Positions 34,434-47,000 of a DNA stretch of 64,000 nucleotides are shown here, piece after piece (position 1 is the stretch's first letter; each line of letters starts with the position of its first letter). The position numbers and the translations under genes are program-made. The DNA lies in contig CANNZV010000336.1 of assembly GCA_947561585.1 (NCBI GenBank), forward strand, positions 372,001 to 436,000, written 5' to 3'. The notes under the pieces are model-generated. The model searched no databases, was not told where the DNA came from, and was given only the letters and a program-made list of their open reading frames with translations. The stretch comes from Caprella mutica (lineage: Eukaryota > Arthropoda > Malacostraca > Amphipoda > Caprellidae).

Positions 34434-35034
34434 AATGTGTGTAAATAAGTTTTAAAAAGACAGTTTTAAAATTTTAACTGTTGTAAACTGTATGTGCGTT
34501 TTCTTATCTGTAAATTTTAGAATTTTGTAACAAAATTATGAAAAGGAAAAAGAATAATATGGGACTTATGTTAAATATTTTTATTTGCAATTATTATACA
34601 ATGTTCAAATGAGCAAAGGGTTGTAAATATTTAAATAAGATGTGTATGTAAATACATAGATGCTAGTTGTTCTCTTTTTAAAAACACATAGTTTTATTAA
34701 CCTTTTATACAGATTATGTTCTATTAATGATATTACTTAATGAATAGCATACAATTATTCAGGATAACAGTCATTCATCAACCTAATCTATCCAGTTGGG
34801 GATTCTGATCCACCTCCAATCATCATAATCACAACAAAAAGGCCATATCGCTGATGTCAAAGGGCAATGAATACAAGGGACTGGAGATAGCAGTGAGAAA
34901 GGACAGTGAATCCATCAACAAAGTCGCCTACCACTGCTCATGAATGCAAAGAGCTACTATGTGAACCATAGCATCTAAAACTTCAAGTAGCGTTAAAAGA
35001 AAATGAAATGGTTATCATTTTACAAAGTGGACAC
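34434..35034 (+). other. 3' UTR and downstream flank of GT31
   Basis: AT-rich. I see no canonical AATAAA close to the stop; AATAAG at 34443 and near 34635 are weak candidates. A reverse copy of repeat family A lies at 34840-34975. Confidence 0.4.
34840..34975 (-). repeat. Dispersed repeat family A, copy 4
   Basis: The reverse complement of the core of copies 1-3 (GAATACAAGGGACTGGAGA, CAACAAAGTCGCCTACCACT, CATGAATGCA). Truncated at both ends. Confidence 0.75.
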
Positions 35035-35649
35035 ATTATTATGAAGTTATTTAAACTCAACGTTGAAGGTTTTATCAGGTTTCAAGCTTTCGAATAGAAA
35101 GATTTCTATTCATCATCAGGAGAAAGGTGGAAAACTTCGACCTGACAATGAATTTTATGACCAATGGTTGTATGTTGGATACCGTCTTTCTATTTCAGCT
35201 ATCTTTTTGTTTATTATTATTAATTAATCTATTAAAAATCGAAATATGAAACCAAAATTAGAAAATTTGATACTACCTATAGCTACTGTTGATAAAATTC
35301 ATTCTCTAGAAAAATTCTACTTTCTTTATATTTTAACCTCTATAACTATATGTCTAGTTCTTTTTGTTCATTTTTATGCACCTTATTATTATTTTATTAT
35401 ATATATATATTTCTATTATTATTAATACTATAGTATCTATGTGTGTCCTCGATTCCATGTGTGTTCTCTATTCGTATGCATTACTTATTCTTATGTGTGT
35501 TGGTCATAAAAAAAAACCATTGGTCATAAAATTCATTGTCAGGTCGAAGTTTTCCACCCTTCTCCTGATGATGAATAGAAATCTTTCTATTCGAAAGCTT
35601 GAAACCTGATAAAACCTTCAACGTTGAGTTTAAATAACCTCATAATAAT
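35035..35649. mobile_element. Foldback element with arms of about 125 bp and a hammerhead-like core in each arm
   Basis: Arms 35035-35168 and 35515-35649 are near-perfect inverted repeats (one or two mismatches) around an AT-rich spacer. The right arm on the plus strand contains CTGATGATGAATAGAAATCT then TTCTATTCGAAA. This is CUGAUGA, a 9 bp hairpin, then GAAA, the arrangement of the conserved core of a hammerhead ribozyme. I could not establish stems I and III. CAAAGTGGACACA occurs at 35023 and 35682, outside the arms on both sides. An 81-codon open frame across the right arm is not credible. Confidence 0.7.
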
Positions 35650-36313
35650 ATGGATATCCCGTTGAGTTTGATCTTTTCCATCAAAGTGGACACAGTCTTG
35701 CACACAAAATACATTTATTCAATACAGGTAAATGTACTAATAGCTACAGAATTATTTGAACAATGATACTTATAGAACGTTAAATAAAGTAGGTAAACTG
35801 TGCAAAAAATAAAGAATTCTATATACATAAACATGAAGTTTGAGCATTTGAAATCAGAGTTGAACATGTCCAAAAATATGTACAAAAGTAGTAATACTGA
35901 ATGAAAAAGGATGATTTTAGCTCGGTACTATTATCAAATACAGCCAATAATAATTCAAAAGTGCAGTTATCAACACATTAGATAATCTTAATAAATCTTA
36001 AGAAGATATGCTATTTCGGGCAAATTTACGTACATAGAACATCCAATACTGAAGTCATTAGTCTAGTGTAACAATAGCTACCTAATAAAAGAAAGCTCTA
36101 TACAAATAACCAAGTGAAAGATAATTTACAGTATAACATATTTGAGTTTGTACAGAATTGTCTAAAATTATCTTATATTGGTAAAATTATAGAGTGTAAA
36201 ACAAACTTAGCATATCCCTATTCAAACTATTAATTTCCTATGTAACAATAAAGTCTCTCATAAAAACATAAGGTATATTACTCAGTCATTTGTTATATGC
36301 AATTATCATAGCA
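35650..36313. other. Intergenic AT-rich stretch between convergent genes
   Basis: No feature recognised apart from CAAAGTGGACACA at 35682. AATAAA-type signals for the minus-strand NTAN1-like gene could lie here, but I cannot choose one. Confidence 0.4.
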
Positions 36314-36600
36314 AGTAACGCCATCACTAGCGTCGCTTAGTAACATCTAGTGGCCGTCACTTAGCGCCATCTAGCGGCAGTCACTAGCGTCGCTTAGCGG
36401 CCATCACTGGCGACGTTTAGCGCCATCTAGCGGCCGTCACTAGCGACGATTAGTGCCATCTAGCAGCCGTCACTAGCGACGATTAGCGCCATCTAGCGGC
36501 CGTCACTAGCGACGATTAGCGGCCATCACTGGCGACGTTTAGCGCCATCTAGTGGCAGTCACTAGCGTCGCTTAGCGCCATCTAGTGGCCATCACTCAAA
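36314..36600. repeat. Minisatellite of about 33 bp in the NTAN1-like 3' UTR
   Basis: About eight imperfect units of TAGCGCCATCTAGCGGCCGT followed by CACTAGCGACGAT. It is unusually GC-rich and CpG-rich for this window. It lies just downstream of the stop codon of the minus-strand gene, so it is probably transcribed. Confidence 0.88.
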
Positions 36601-36603
36601 TAG

Positions 36604-39600
36604 TCACAACTGAGACGTGGCCCAGGCAGGCATGAACCTCTCCGGTTTGGTGTTTATGAACTGGTCTTCGTAGTGGGGAGAGGGAACCATCGAACCCGCC
36701 AAATGAGTTTTGAGTTTACAATCCACCTGGAATGAACCGTACCGAGGTGGTGCCCCGTGAGTAGGGGTTGTGGTTGCACACCACAGGGGTGGTGGTACCG
36801 ACTGAGGAGACTGTTGTTGTTGCTGCTGTTGTGGTGGTGGAGGGGCCTGTTGTTGCTGAGGGGTGAGGTTTATATTGGGGGAGGCGTGGTGGATTTGGTG
36901 AGCCTGAAAATAGACAGATGTGAAGTTAAATTTTCATACTGTAAAAAGAGTTTTTTCATGTTAGCATCATAAGAGAATAAATAGCTTCTGATGTTGTAAT
37001 ATAAGTTACCTGCAGTGGAGGAGCTTGTGCAGCTGATGGTGGTGCGGCGGAACTACTGATGGGGGGAGTCCATGCAGCTGAGGCAGGTGTGGAAGGCACG
37101 GAGGGGACTGATATCACTGCATTGCCTCCAGTCACCTGAAAAAAACATGACTGGACAGTCAGTGGATGATTGACCTTTTCTAAATCTATATTTTGTTGAT
37201 ATGGTAATAATCCGATAACTAATTTCTGGCGCTATTTGACAGTGGTACTCACTACAGTTTGCGTGGGAGTGGCGGGAGAAATGACTGCGGCAGCGGATGC
37301 CATGACGGAGTTCACGAGGTTGGCATCAGGAGTGCCGTTGTTGTTGTTGGACAGTTCTGTTAGTTCTCTCTCCCATATTCCCTGTCTGTTCCTCCTGAAG
37401 TAATGGGGCTGATTATCAGGAAACAGAGTCACGTCAGGGAAAGGATTCTCTTTGATGTAACGGAGAACTTCTCGAACCTGAAACAAGAATTATTTAAGAT
37501 ATTTACCTCTGGGAACTAAAATTAGAAAGAGATAACCAAAAGAGGAAGGTAGTAGGTTCTCACTCTCACAAACAGTTTGTATGCCAGATATCTTAAATAA
37601 AATAGTCTGTAAATATTATATTGACTTAACTTCTATTGTACATTTGACTATACTTTTGTTATATTAATCCTACTTATACAAAATGGGAGTTAAAACATTG
37701 ACAAGAAGATCCACTAATTGAAGTAAGATTCTAACAATTATTGGATTTAGCTCAATAAAAATGTAAGCCTCAGGTACACCAATGGATGTTATCTCACCAA
37801 TTTTATCCACCCGGGGCCCTCCACTTCAGGTGAAGTTGACAGACATTTCAGAAGCACATCGTCACTCTGTTGTAGTAACAACTCCACACCCACGTGGGGT
37901 TGGTAGTTGAACGGACCAAACTTAAGAACACCCAATTGACAATCGTAAATGTCCACCATCTGAAACGGGGAAAAAGGACTAATTTAGATGGTTGGAGTAA
38001 ATCTTTTTTAAATTCAGTGACATTTTGAAAATGTATTCTAATAAATTAAGTAACAATTCTCACTTAAATTAATCAAATATATGAACATTGTAGATGGGCC
38101 AGAACCAGAACTGGAACTAAATAAAATTTAAAAAATTTGCATTTTTATAAAAACTACAAATTTTACGCTTCTCTATTAAGTGTCGTAGGTTTACCTGTTC
38201 GGCACCAGTAAATATTCTGGTACTTCTAATCACCAGGTAAGGACCTTTGTCAGAAAAAACAGCTGGGAAAATCTTGCCGGTCTGAGTGTTCACACCTGAA
38301 AAATAATAGGAATAATTAGAAAGAAAAAGTCCGTATAATTTGTAAATGTATGTACTTTTTAGACTTTTTTGATAATTAAATGAGTGGTTCAATGAAACAT
38401 TTGGAATAACATTTAATGAAGTACATAGATCTCATGTACCCTTTTCACTCACCAATCCCTTTAATCACTGGCCAGGGTATATTCCCTCTTATCGTTGTGT
38501 TACACTCCCCCGTGCAGAGTACCATCAGGTGGAACTGTGCGCCGTATTTGTGAAAAGCGTCTGAAAAATGATATAATGTTAAAAAATGGAGTGATGGACT
38601 GTACCGAATGCTTTAAATTACCTAAACAAAATTTTACTGAAACATTTTTATAAAGTTAGAATTTTAAATTTTTTATAGATTAATTGAAATAAATAAGAGG
38701 TCCAAATAGACGCATAGAGAGGAATTTTTTGTTCTATAATACTATAGTATCATATTATATAGCAAATTAGTAGCTGTCATTAAATTAAATTATTGAATAA
38801 TATTTACAAAAAGTCTACAAGTATCCTTTTAAAATAAACGAGATGGCTAACAACTACTTAAATAATAATAATTTTTAAAACTTGACAGTTCTAGCTACTC
38901 ATTAATGGAATCCTTTCAATATATCTTATATAACCTGAAATGAAGGAGATAAAATCGCTAGGCAAAGATAACAGGAATTTTTAAATCAGAATATTAAACT
39001 GTACGAACTGCGCATAAAAGAATTTGAGAAACTTTTCAATGCACAACAACGAATACTTTTTTATTTATTTAACTTCTACCTAGATTTTAGTAGAGGCTTA
39101 ATTATTAGTGGAGTTACTGAATATTAAGGGGGGGGGGGGAAGGTTCACCTCATTTTCTATGGCCCCACCATAACTTTCTACCAGATGCCTCCTAATGACT
39201 AAACAGACAAACTGTAGAAAACTGAGGTTAATTGACCCGTATAAAATAATTTTAAAAAGTTCAAGAATAGTGTAGCTGAATGGAAGTTTCAGAATGAAAG
39301 GTATGGTGGGGCCATAGAAGATAAGGTAGGGCCTCCCCATAATCTTCTATGACCCACCATAATCTCCAATAGCCCCACCATAATGTTCTCCAAGACTCAC
39401 TTATTACAGATAGGACTACTTTCTCGGCTACGGATCTTCTATCGTGAAACCCCCCCACTATACACAGCTCCAGCCTTCCCTCGGTGTACGGGGGAGATGT
39501 GAAGTCTGTTATCCGGCCCAGCATGCGGATTATTCCGTCTTCGTGAGAGCATATGTGACTGTTGGTGAGACACTGTTCGTGTGAACATCTGTCGAAATGA

Positions 39601-39622
39601 CACAGACCAACGGCACCGGAAC
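36604..39622 (-). CDS. NTAN1: NTAN1-like protein N-terminal asparagine amidohydrolase, 5' partial, with a long C-terminal extension
   Basis: Minus-strand exons 39622-39401, 38560-38453, 38295-38195, 37959-37798, 37477-37253, 37135-37010 and 36903-36604 splice in frame to 413 codons plus stop; every junction is GT-AG. NTAN1 deamidates N-terminal asparagine to aspartate, feeding the Arg/N-degron pathway. Recognisable family blocks are VGLCHFDRC, GRLELCIVGGFHD, FHLMVLC, the FSDKGPYLVIRSTR strand, MVDIYDCQLGVLKFGPF and QGIWERE. The upstream part, where the conserved catalytic cysteine (TTCHIV-type motif) should be, is missing: the first exon here begins in phase 1 at an acceptor and I found no preceding exon. 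After the usual family end, about 178 extra residues follow: Asn-rich, then Ala/Pro/Ser-rich, then Pro/Gln-rich, ending with the coherent segment HYEDQFINTKPERFMPAW. Identity is confident; full length is not. Confidence 0.85.
39155..39319. repeat. Inverted repeat in an NTAN1-like intron
   Basis: TTCTATGGCCCCACCATA at about 39155-39172 is repeated in inverted orientation at about 39302-39319. Further CCCCACCATAA motifs follow up to 39385, close to the splice donor of the 39401-39622 exon. A G run of about 11 lies at 39129. Confidence 0.65.
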
Positions 39623-39952
39623 CTGAAAATAATAAACATATGTTTATTGAAATGCCATAAATGTACGAATTTTTAAAATGTGCCAAGTGAATCTAAATTC
39701 ATTTAGCTGTTATGTAGAGCTTAGCCGGAAAATAAATGATTAAACCGTAGAATTTCAGTGTAGATTTCTGAAAAAAGTTGTAATTATGGAAATAGAATTA
39801 AGTTCAGTAAAAAATGTCGCCTAAAGAATTATATTGGAATTCGTATTATTTGTATTATTTGGTATCCAAGTTACACCCCCTGAGATAAAATAGAGTTAAC
39901 TAAAATTAGTTAGAAAATTTAGAGGGATTATAATTTTAATTAAATTTTAAAA

Positions 39953-42067
39953 ATGTGTTTTGATCATTTTAAAAATTTCGTCTTTGGAAGAAGAAGAATT
40001 TAGGAGAACAATGAAGAGAGAAAAACGTTCAGAAAATCTTCAGAGACCAAGAGGGACGCTACTCCAGTGCTGCTGAGACCAAATGAGAAGTAACACTCAG
40101 TTTCCTGTCAGCAGAGAACCAGTCGTGTTCTAGCCGAGTAAAGGTATAGTGTCTAATTCAAGGACTATAGGAAAGCATCCAATAATTAAAAGAATTCCAA
40201 CCAGAAAAAAAATCTTATGAAAAATTTCCAAAAACCAAAAGACGAAAAAAGAAAAACCCAACAAATTGCAAATAATTTAGGCAACAAGTTACCATGGGAA
40301 TCAGAAGAAAAATAAGAAACCAATTACAGTGCTACCATTTTAAGAGATAGATAATGGAAATAAAATAGGTAATAAAATTCACTATCCTCTACAAATAGAG
40401 AAAAATAAGAAACTAACAGGAAATGTCGACTAAATACTGTCAGTGAATATGGTCATGAGAGTAAAGTTGAACCAAGAAGAATTGGAACAACCAACAGAAA
40501 TCGGAGTGAAAAGAATAACTCGAGCTTGAGTTTGAAAACTTACATACAAATGAACGATTCGGATGATCTTCCTAAATTTTTGATCAACTGTTAGAAAAGA
40601 AGTACTGAAAGAATCTAACCTATTAGATCTAGTAAATCATTAGATGGTGATGTCAAGAATCGAAAATCTAACTAATTAGATAAAAATTAGACAAAATCAT
40701 CAACCTAAAAGAGTGATGATATCAATGAAGTTCCAAAATAGGTCTACTCAGAAGAAAGAGTCAAGAAACAAAATTCATATAACTAATAATCACGTGGAAC
40801 CTCTTTGGAACAGAAAAATAGGAATGTAAGTATTGATTCCTATTTTAAAGTCAGGGAATGGATGGAACTTTCTAAGTCTAAAAGTGAAATCCAAGAATAG
40901 AAGTCCATGAACCAAGATGTTGGACTAACAGCTAATTCCAGAGAAGATGGAATGGACGAAATTCAAAATGGAAAGAAGTGTTCTGGAAGCTTTGAAGATA
41001 ATTTAGACTTTAAAATGAAATTAAGATAAGACAGCAATAGTCAATATGGTTAGGTTACTTACTAATAATATAAACAGGAATTTCGTACTAGTTTGGAAAA
41101 AGAAGACTACAGTGGATTGGATCATAATGACGATTCGGATGAAATGGTTCGGGAGTTTTAAACTGAAGACCAGAAATGCATTGGTGAAGACAAACCTACA
41201 AATGAGTAAATGAATGTGGAACTATAAAAGACAGCTAAAAATCAGTCGGTAGATTTTAGTGAAGGTGAATACAATGGAATTGCTAATACTCAAAATAAAA
41301 AATTTGAAGTAAGTGAAAAATTTAACTGTACTAAACTTAATTCAGATAAGCGATCAAAAGAAATTGACGACACACTTGCTTATGGGCAAACTAAATTAAT
41401 CAATGACTAACATGAAATAGTTTTAAATATCAGGAAGACATATTCAGGAAGTTTCGAGGAATTTGGTGAAATGACATCGGTAATGCTGGAAAAAGGCTAA
41501 AAGATCTATACACTGGGTAGTCTGTACGAATGTGATTTGGTTTAACAAGATTTAGAAGAGGTGAATCAAAATATTGAAGATGGATTCAGTGAAGGCCATA
41601 ATGGTGAATAAGGCCAATTAGATACAGAATTCAAATACGACAATCTGGTCGAATAATACCAGTTGAATGACAGCGGAACATTGGGAAATACTCTTGTATT
41701 TGGTGACATAGACATGATTTCGACTGTTAGTTCGATACCTGAACTGTAGTATGGTGACATACATGAAGAGAGTGAGGATTTGCTTTAGGAAATCGATGAA
41801 GTGAAATTGGATGATTAGACAGGAAAACGTATTTAGAAAGCTAGAAGTGGAGTTATATAAGCAAGATGCGTCACTTTAGAGAAGAAAGAAGACTCGCAAA
41901 TAGCCGTTAAGAATGATGACTTGGATTATAACGAATTAGAGGAAATTGCTTTGGTTGCAGATAACTGTATATAGTTTGGTGATAATGAAGTGATTAATGG
42001 AATAGAAGAATAAAAGACTCTTAGGAGATCAAAGCGATTGCAAGATAAATAAAACTTTTCAATGTGA
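39953..42067 (+). other. Long reading frame open only if TAA and TAG are sense codons (ciliate-type code); possible foreign gene
   Basis: Between in-frame TGA codons at 39881 and 42065 this frame holds about 40 TAA/TAG (about 29 TAA, 11 TAG) but no TGA. ATG at 39953 gives about 704 codons ending in TGA at 42065-42067. By hand count TGA occurs about 40 times in the phase where T ends a codon and about 14 in the third phase, so its absence from this frame reflects coding structure, not composition. With TAA/TAG read as Gln, which fits about 25 ordinary CAA/CAG codons, the product is hydrophilic and rich in Glu, Asp, Lys, Asn and Ser. It has an internal echo (KKCSGSFED near 40975, KTYSGSFEE near 41435) and a basic end with LRRSKRLQDK. 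I recognise no family. It lies antisense to, and upstream of, the known NTAN1-like exons. Alternatives: decayed host gene with C-to-T nonsense changes, assembly chimera, or chance. Confidence 0.55.
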
Positions 42068-42461
42068 TGGAATATTTCAATAATTTACATAACTTTTTTT
42101 TCCGTACGAGTTTGCATGTCAAAATTATTGTACTAGTTTAAAATATATATATATACAAACGACCATTTTTATTAGACTACTAGTGTACTCTCCCGTTAAA
42201 AATAACGGGTCATCATCAATATTAATTTATTACCCGTTATTAAGTTACTTTTAACGAATTCAATTGAAATTAAATTTTCTGCATAGTCTAATTTATTTTA
42301 TAGATAAAATACATTTAAAAATTTAATAGAAACATGATATTTAAATATACTGTCAATATATTCCCGTGCGTATCATAGTTACATTCTTCATGTTTAATAC
42401 CCGTCGAGTAAAAGCGGACACCAAATAAATAAATTAATTAATTAATAAATAAACACACTAA

Positions 42462-43140
42462 AGCCCCGTCCAGACGGTCAATTTTTTTTAGAGAAGTGAC
42501 AAACTTAATGACAAACTAAATGACAAACTTATCGTTAGTTTTCAAGGAGTGTCTACACGGTCAAATTTTCTCGCCAAAAGTTTGAGGTTCACTGGCGGCA
42601 GTTTCGTCAAAATTAATGTTATATATCGTGAAAATAAAAATTATATAACTTGGTATGTATATTTTTTAAATTTAGAACAGTATGAAACCAGAAAAAATAA
42701 TTTGTTTTTAATGACAAAATATCGTCTTGAAAAGGATAGTCAAAAATAGATCATAGAAAACAATTCACAACGTAGGTAGCCTACCTATAACTTAGATCCA
42801 ATACATTTTAATACAACCAAGTATTAAAGAGTCTTTCGTCAGCCATTGTAACTAGATAGATACTAAGTTTTAAAAAATGAGGTTTTTGTAGGTGTACCTA
42901 GCTGAAACAAACTAAAATGACGCGCAAATAAAAAAATATTATTACCGGAAAGTCAGTGTGTACTTCAAACTTTATCGTCAGCAAATAGTTTGACAAACTT
43001 TTTGATGACGATATCCAACATGTTGGAATCACAAAACTGATGAAAAGTTTGACGGTATGCTGACGCTAGGAAGTTATCGTCATTTAGTTTGACATTAAGT
43101 TTGTCACTTCTCTGAAAACTTTGACCGTCTGGACGGGGCT
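42462..43140. mobile_element. PIF/Harbinger-like MITE, 679 bp, TAA target duplication
   Basis: Terminal inverted repeats of about 70 bp start AGCCCCGTCCAGACGGTCAA. TAA is present on both sides (42459-42461 and 43141-43143), the classic 3 bp duplication of PIF/Harbinger. Subterminal GACAAACTTAATGACAAACT blocks also mirror each other. No transposase frame. Confidence 0.88.
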
Positions 43141-44029
43141 TAAGGAAAATATTGGTATAGATATATCCATACATATATGAAAATGAGTATTACTAAGCAT
43201 ACTATAATTTCCTAAAATTAACAGGAATTTATCCTCTTAGAGAAAATTGTTAAGAAAGAAATCATAATTTGAAAGAAATCATAAAAATGTCGTTTAATAC
43301 AATTCCCACACGACTCAAAATAAAACTTAGTAATATATTAAAGAACAAACTTATTTTGTAAATGATATTCAATATTAATTAATGTTTTATTTGTATGAAA
43401 TTTCTAAATTCTATATTTAGGTCTTCAAACATTTTTTTAACTGTAAAACAATAGCAAAAGAATAAACCCTATCCTAGACTGTGAAAGATTGTCCCAGTTG
43501 GCTAAGGGTTCTAGTCCCCTCAGGGGCACAACACCAATCATTAACGGTAATGACAGTGTGGACAAGAACTAGATTGAAACGTCATGGTGCACATCATCAG
43601 ACGCATTTTCTAGAGCTGATGATCTCGACATAGGGCGATATTTAGTGCAAAATTAAAACTTTATTGGTTTCTGGATAAGAAATTGAGTCATAGAAATTTA
43701 AAGGAGATAGAACGATGTTCAAGATAAAAAAAATGAGATCACGTTCACTTTTTGAAAAAATTAAATTGGTATAATTATATTAAATAAAAATAGTAAATTA
43801 TTTAATAAATAATAAAATTAAATAGAACGTATATTGTAAAATAGAAACATCAAGCAAATTTATTCAACCCAAACGATACGAATCTTAAATTTCTTTAAAT
43901 CATAATATCTTTAAAAAAACATTATTTATTTAAAACCCAAATTGTCTTTGATAAAGTACAAAACTCTAAATACATGAGGAATATCCCCAATCATATTATT
44001 TCACTGATCAACACGTTAGTCGTGACTGA
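43141..44029. other. AT-rich stretch with an unclassified relic at 43470-43650
   Basis: Mostly AT-rich. 43470-43650 is less AT-rich and holds GGTTCTAGTCCC, which resembles a pol III B box, and on the minus strand a 20-codon open stretch reading ALENASDDVHHDV. It is probably a transposon relic; too short to classify. Confidence 0.35.
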
Positions 44030-47000
44030 AGCAAAAGAGTGTGACAAGAATTAGAGAAACACTACACTCACTACACTAATTGACAAGAATTAGAGAAACT
44101 CTACACTGACTACACTAATTGACAAGAATTAGAAAAACACTACACTGGTACACTAATTGACAAGAATTAGAGAAACTCTACACTGACTACACTAATTGAC
44201 AAGAATTAGAGAAACTCTACACTGACTACACTAATTGACAAGAATTAGAGAAACACTACACTGACTAAACTAATTGACAAGAATTAGAGAAACTCTACAC
44301 TGGTACACTAATTGACAGAATTAGAGAAACACTACACTCACTACACTAATTGACAAGAATTAGAGAAACTCTACACTCACTACACTAATTGACAAGAATT
44401 AGAGAAACACTACACTGACTAAACTAATTGACAAGAATTAGAGAAACTCTACACTGGTAAACTAATTGACAAGAATTAGAGAAACTCTACACTGGTACAC
44501 TAATTGACAAGAATTAGAGAAACACTACACTGACTACACTAATTGACAAGAATTAGAGAAACACTACACTCACTACACTAATTGACAAGAATTAGAGAAA
44601 CTCTACACTGACTACACTAATTGACAAGAATTAGAGAAACACTACACTGGTACACTAATTGACAAGAATTAGAGAAACACTACACTGGTACACTAATTGA
44701 CAAGAATTAGAGAAACACCACACTGGTACACTAATTGACAAGAATTAGAGAAACTCTACACTGGTACACTAATTGACAAGAATTAGAGAAACTCTACACT
44801 GACTACACTAATTGACAAGAATTAGAGAAACACTACACTGGTACACTAATTGACAAGAATTAGAGAAACACTACACTGGTACACTAATTGACAAGAATTA
44901 GAGAAACACCACACTGGTACACTAATTGACAAGAATTAGAGAAACTCTACACTGGTACACTAATTGACAAGAATTAGAGAAACACTACACTGGTACACTA
45001 ATTGACAAGAATTAGAGAAACACTACACTGGTACACTAATTGACAAGAATTAGAGAAACACTACACTGGTACACTAATTGACAAGAATTAGAGAAACTCT
45101 ACACTGGTACACTAATTGACAAGAATTAGAGAAACACTACACTGGTACACTAATTGACAAGAATTAGAGAAACACTACACTGGTACACTAATTGACAAGA
45201 ATTAGAGAAACACTACACTGGTACACTAATTGACAAGAATTAGAGAAACACCACACTGGTACACTAATTGACAAGAATTAGAGAAACTCTACACTGGTAC
45301 ACTAATTGACAAGAATTAGAGAAACACTACACTGGTACACTAATTGACAAGAATTAGAGAAACACTACACTGGTACACTAATTGACAAGAATTAGAGAAA
45401 CACTACACTGGTACACTAATTGACAAGAATTAGAGAAACTCTACACTGGTACACTAATTGACAAGAATTAGAGAAACACTACACTGGTACACTAATTGAC
45501 AAGAATTAGAGAAACACTACACTGGTACACTAATTGACAAGAATTAGAGAAACTCTACATTGACTAAACTAATTGACAAGAATTAGAGAAACACTACACT
45601 GGTACACTAATTGACAAGAATTAGAGAAACACCACACTGGTACACTAATTGACAAGAATTAGAGAAACTCTACACTGGTACACTAATTGACAAGAATTAG
45701 AGAAACACTACACTGGTACACTAATTGAAAAGAATTAGAGAAACTCTACACTGACTACACTAATTGACAAGAATTAGAGAAACTCTACACTGGTACACTA
45801 ATTGACAAGAATTAGAGAAACACTACACTGACTAAACTAATTGACAAGAATTAGAGAAACTCTACACTGGTACACTAATTGACAAGAATTAGAGAAACAC
45901 TACACTGGTACACTAATTGACAAGAATTAGAGAAACTCTACACTAATTGACAAGAATTAGAGAAACTCTACACTGGTACACTAATTGACAAGAATTAGAG
46001 AAACACCACACTGGTACACTAATTGACAAGAATTAGAGAAACTCTACACTGGTACACTAATTGACAAGAATTAGAGAAACGTTACACTGACTAAACTAAT
46101 TGACAAGAATTAGAGAAACACTACACTGGTACACTAATTGACAAGAATTAGAGAAACACCACACTGGTACACTAATTGACAAGAATTAGAGAAACTCTAC
46201 ACTGACTACACTAATTGACAAGAATTAGAGAAACTCTACACTGGTACACTAATTGACAAGAATTAGAGAAACACTACACTGACTAAACTAATTGACAAGA
46301 ATTAGAGAAACTCTACACTGGTACACTAATTGACAAGAATTAGAGAAACACTACACTGGTACACTAATTGACAAGAATTAGAGAAACTCTACACTAATTG
46401 ACAAGAATTAGAGAAACTCTACACTGGTACACTAATTGACAAGAATTAGAGAAACACCACACTGGTACACTAATTGACAAGAATTAGAGAAACTCTACAC
46501 TGGTACACTAATTGACAAGAATTAGAGAAACTCTACACTGACTAAACTAATTGACAAGAATTAGAGAAACACTACACTGGTACACTAATTGACAAGAATT
46601 AGAGAAACACCACACTGGTACACTAATTGACAAGAATTAGAGAAACTCTACACTGACTACACTAATTGACAAGAATTAGAGAAACTCTACACTGACTACA
46701 CTAATTGACAAGAATTAGAGAAACTCTACACTGGTACACTAATTGACAGAATTAGAGAAACACTACACTCACTACACTAATTGACAAGAATTAGAGAAAC
46801 ACTACACTGGTACACTAATTGACAAGAATTAGAGAAACTCTACACTAATTGACAAGAATTAGAGAAACTCTACACTGGTACACTAATTGACAAGAATTAG
46901 AGAAACACCACACTGGTACACTAATTGACAAGAATTAGAGAAACTCTACACTGGTACACTAATTGACAAGAATTAGAGAAACGTTACACTGACTAAACTA

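Noticed and set aside
39953..42067. Explaining the odd-code frame as the shadow of a minus-strand gene
   Set aside because: The codon-aligned minus-strand frame contains many TTA and TCA complements (TAA, TGA stops), so it is not open; the TGA phase bias belongs to the plus strand.
43470..43650. Possible tRNA-derived SINE (GGTTCTAGTCCC looks like a B box)
   Set aside because: No acceptable A box at the right distance, no tRNA-like fold, and no A-rich tail; kept only as an unclassified relic.
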